Positions 62,183 to 64,000 of a stretch of 64,000 bases of DNA are shown here, piece by piece. This DNA comes from Pseudoclavibacter terrae (GTDB taxonomy: Bacteria; Actinomycetota; Actinomycetes; Actinomycetales; Microbacteriaceae), in assembly GCF_008831075.1 (NCBI RefSeq), contig NZ_WBJX01000001.1, forward strand, positions 816,515 to 880,514. The letters run 5' to 3'. The notes under the pieces were generated by a model. That model made no database searches and was not told where the DNA came from. It worked only from the letters and a program-made list of their open reading frames with translations. Made by a program: the position numbers and the translations under genes. How positions within the stretch are numbered: the first letter of the stretch is position 1; every line of letters begins with the position of its first letter.

Positions 62183-63250
62183 GTGACGACAGAAGTGAAA
62201 GCCGGGCCACCCGGCGGCGTGGTGCGTTCCGCCGCAAGCTCGGCCAGGCACGTCTCGGGGGCGCGGCGAAGCCTGATGCTCCTGATCTCGACGCTCCTGC
62301 TCGCCGTCACCTGCGCCCTCAGCATCGCGATCGGCTCGCGGGAAGTGCCGCTCGACCAGGTCTGGGCCGCGGTCACCGGGGGAGACGTCGACCAGGCCAC
62401 GCGCACGGCGATTCTCGACCTTCGCGTCACACGAACCATCATCGGCCTGCTGGTGGGCGCCGGCCTCGCCGTCGCTGGAGCGATCATCCAATCCGTCACC
62501 AGGAACCCCCTCGCGGACCCCGGCATCCTCGGCGTCACCTCGGGCGCGTCCTTCGCCGTCGCGCTCGCCGTGGCGGTGCTCGGTGTGACCAACCCGAACG
62601 GCTACGTGTGGTTCGCGTTCCTGGGTGCCGCGGCGACGACCGTGCTCGTCTACTTCCTCGGCAGCGGAAAAGGCGGGCCGAACCCGCTCAGGCTCACGCT
62701 CGCAGGCATGGCCTTCGGAGCCGTGCTGAGCGGCATCATCGCCGCGATCCGATTCAGCGACCCGCAGCGGTTCAACGCCCTGCTCGTGTGGGAGTCCGGC
62801 TCCTTCCAGCTGCGAACGCTGGACACGACTCTGCCGGTCGCGCCGTTCGTCGTCGCTGGAGTGGTGCTGGCGCTCGCGCTGGGCCGCTCGCTCAACGCGC
62901 TCGCGCTCGGAGACGACCTCGCCCACTCGCTCGGCTCCTCGGTCGCACGCACCAGGGTGCTGTCCATCGTCGCCGTCACGCTGCTCGCGGGAGGGGCCAC
63001 GGCGATCGCCGGCCCGATCGCGTTCGTCGGCCTCATGGTGCCGCACCTCGCACGCGCCATGGTCGGTCAGGACCAGCGCTGGATCCTCGGACTCAGCGTC
63101 CTCCTCGGTCCCTCGCTCATGCTCGTCGCAGACGTGCTCGGCCGGGTCGTGCTCCGGCCAGGCGAGCTCCCGGTGGGCATCGTCACGGCGTTCATCGGCG
63201 CCCCTGTGCTGGTTGCGCTGGCACGCCGGAAGAAGGTGAGCGGCCTGTGA
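62183..63250 (+). CDS. FecCD-family siderophore permease (FepD type)
   Basis: 355 residues with about nine or ten membrane helices. L-R-V-T-R-T-I-I-G-L-L-V-G-A-G-L-A-V-A-G, T-R-N-P-L-A-D-P-G-I-L-G, and F-V-G-L-M-V-P-H-L-A-R are FecCD hallmarks. Starts at GTG 62183, 8 nt after TAAACT, so the mRNA is nearly leaderless. GTGA overlap with the next permease gene. Confidence 0.93.
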   Translation: MTTEVKAGPPGGVVRSAASSARHVSGARRSLMLLISTLLLAVTCALSIAIGSREVPLDQVWAAVTGGDVDQATRTAILDLRVTRTIIGLLVGAGLAVAGAIIQSVTRNPLADPGILGVTSGASFAVALAVAVLGVTNPNGYVWFAFLGAAATTVLVYFLGSGKGGPNPLRLTLAGMAFGAVLSGIIAAIRFSDPQRFNALLVWESGSFQLRTLDTTLPVAPFVVAGVVLALALGRSLNALALGDDLAHSLGSSVARTRVLSIVAVTLLAGGATAIAGPIAFVGLMVPHLARAMVGQDQRWILGLSVLLGPSLMLVADVLGRVVLRPGELPVGIVTAFIGAPVLVALARRKKVSGL

Positions 63251-64000
63251 CCGGACAGGACGTCACGGCGCGGCGCGGTCATCGAACGGCGCCGTCCGGG
63301 CCCGGAGGTCCTGCGAGGGTCGCGCGCGAGCTCCGACTGCGGCGCACCGTCGTGGTCACGCTCATCCTCAGCGGCATCGCCATCGTGCTTGCCGTCGTGG
63401 CGCTCGGACTCGGCAAGTACCCGCTCACCCCCATCGAAGTGCTCGAGGCGGTCTTCGTCCCCGACGGCGGCTTCGCAACGACCGTCGTGCTCGAGTGGCG
63501 GGCACCGCGAGTCGTCGCGGCGCTCGTGTTCGGGGCAGCGCTCGCCGTCTCCGGCGCGCTCTTCCAGTCGCTCACGAGGAATCCGCTCGGCTCGCCGGAC
63601 GTCATCGGGTTCTCGACCGGCGCCTACACGGGCGCCGTCATCGTCATCATCGCCGGCGCTGGCACCTTCGTCGGGACGGCACTCGGAGCACTCGCCGGCG
63701 GCCTGCTCACGGCCATCCTCGTCTACGCGCTCGCACGTCGCGGAGGCGTCAGCAGCTTCCGCCTCATCGTGGTCGGCATCGGCGTGACGGCCTTCCTGCA
63801 CGCCCTCAACACGTGGATGCTCCTGCGCGCACAGACGGAGGTCGCGATGACGGCGTCCATCTGGGGTGCCGGGTCGCTTGCCCTCGCCCAGTGGTCGCAG
63901 CTCGTGCCTGCCGCGGTCATCCTGATCCTCCTCGTGCCCGCGGTCGCCCTGCTCGCCGGCCCGCTCCGACAGCTCGAACTCGGCGACGAGACCGCGAGGA
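63247..64000 (+). CDS. FecCD-family siderophore permease (FepG type), partial
   Basis: At least 251 codons, running off the window end without a stop codon. A 40-residue Arg-rich N-terminus is followed by membrane helices with E-W-R-A-P-R-V-V-A-A-L-V-F-G-A-A-L-A-V-S-G and T-R-N-P-L-G-S-P-D-V-I-G. It is the second half of the permease heterodimer with the preceding gene. Start GTG 63247 overlaps its stop codon. The cognate ATPase may be the one at 56.4 kb or another gene beyond the window. Confidence 0.92.
   Translation, partial: MTGQDVTARRGHRTAPSGPGGPARVARELRLRRTVVVTLILSGIAIVLAVVALGLGKYPLTPIEVLEAVFVPDGGFATTVVLEWRAPRVVAALVFGAALAVSGALFQSLTRNPLGSPDVIGFSTGAYTGAVIVIIAGAGTFVGTALGALAGGLLTAILVYALARRGGVSSFRLIVVGIGVTAFLHALNTWMLLRAQTEVAMTASIWGAGSLALAQWSQLVPAAVILILLVPAVALLAGPLRQLELGDETAR

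Overview
The window comes from a high-GC (about 70 %) actinobacterium, most likely a member of the Microbacteriaceae or a close relative. This is inferred from GC-rich third codon positions, frequent GTG/TTG starts, DUF3027, WXG100, XPB-type helicase and DtxR/IdeR proteins, and from the gene order mscL - FmdB/Ruc-like - formyl-THF cyclo-ligase - galU - rimJ - membrane protein, which I recall from Mycobacterium. I saw no rRNA, CRISPR array, phage or insertion sequence. Most of the window is chromosomal housekeeping DNA with several metal-uptake clusters.

Layout. 0-3 kb: a WXG100 protein and an OmpR-type two-component pair. 3-11.4 kb: methyltransferase, XPB helicase and its helicase-associated neighbour, cold-shock protein, DUF3027 protein, serC, and a DtxR-family metalloregulator. 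11.5-15.4 kb: three tandem NlpC/P60 peptidoglycan-hydrolase paralogues, each with the same promoter-repeat module, followed by a structured non-coding stretch with a strong terminator. 15.7-19.3 kb: HNH nuclease, SRPBCC protein, HerA/DUF853 ATPase, AIM24 protein. 19.5-24.6 kb: a zinc-importer cluster of AztABCD type with two AztD-like lipoproteins and a Zur-like palindrome between the divergent aztB and aztA. 24.7-28 kb: HdeD-like and DoxX-like membrane proteins, an LtrA gene broken by a 1-base frameshift, and an acetyltransferase. 28-34.2 kb: an operon of a fused CMD/alkylhydroperoxidase protein, an iron/cobalamin-type ABC importer and a large FAD/NAD(P)-binding protein. 34.3-36 kb: an MFS exporter under a KmtR-like ArsR repressor. 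36-44 kb: Eis-like acetyltransferase, TPM-associated coiled coil, a Tat-exported choice-of-anchor-G protein, small enzymes, tRNA-Arg(CCT). 44.3-50.1 kb: a 1414-residue SF1-helicase-like protein with degenerate ATPase motifs and a C-terminal nuclease-like domain, a small acidic protein and an MFS transporter. 50.2-55.6 kb: mscL to galU and beyond. 55.6-64 kb: siderophore utilisation genes (siderophore-interacting protein, ATPase, AraC regulator, binding protein, two permeases, the last cut by the window end), with tRNA-Ala(CGC), a dinucleotide-binding reductase, DUF2200 and a membrane acyltransferase in between.

How the parts connect. The DtxR-family regulator at 10.6 kb is a plausible controller of the siderophore genes at 57 and 62 kb, where two sequences closely match the DtxR/IdeR operator. 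Zinc (Zur-like box), iron (IdeR-like boxes) and probably nickel/cobalt (KmtR-like repressor) are each represented by a transport system with its own recognisable control site. At least 15 genes have a TANNNT -10 element exactly 6 or 7 nt before the start codon, which implies widespread leaderless transcripts and helped to choose starts. The most unusual items are the NlpC/P60 triplet with its 11-bp-spaced GTGAC promoter repeats and structured first leader, the degenerate helicase-nuclease, the coupled leader ORF ahead of the siderophore ATPase, and the unexplained transcript-like region at 15.45-15.66 kb.
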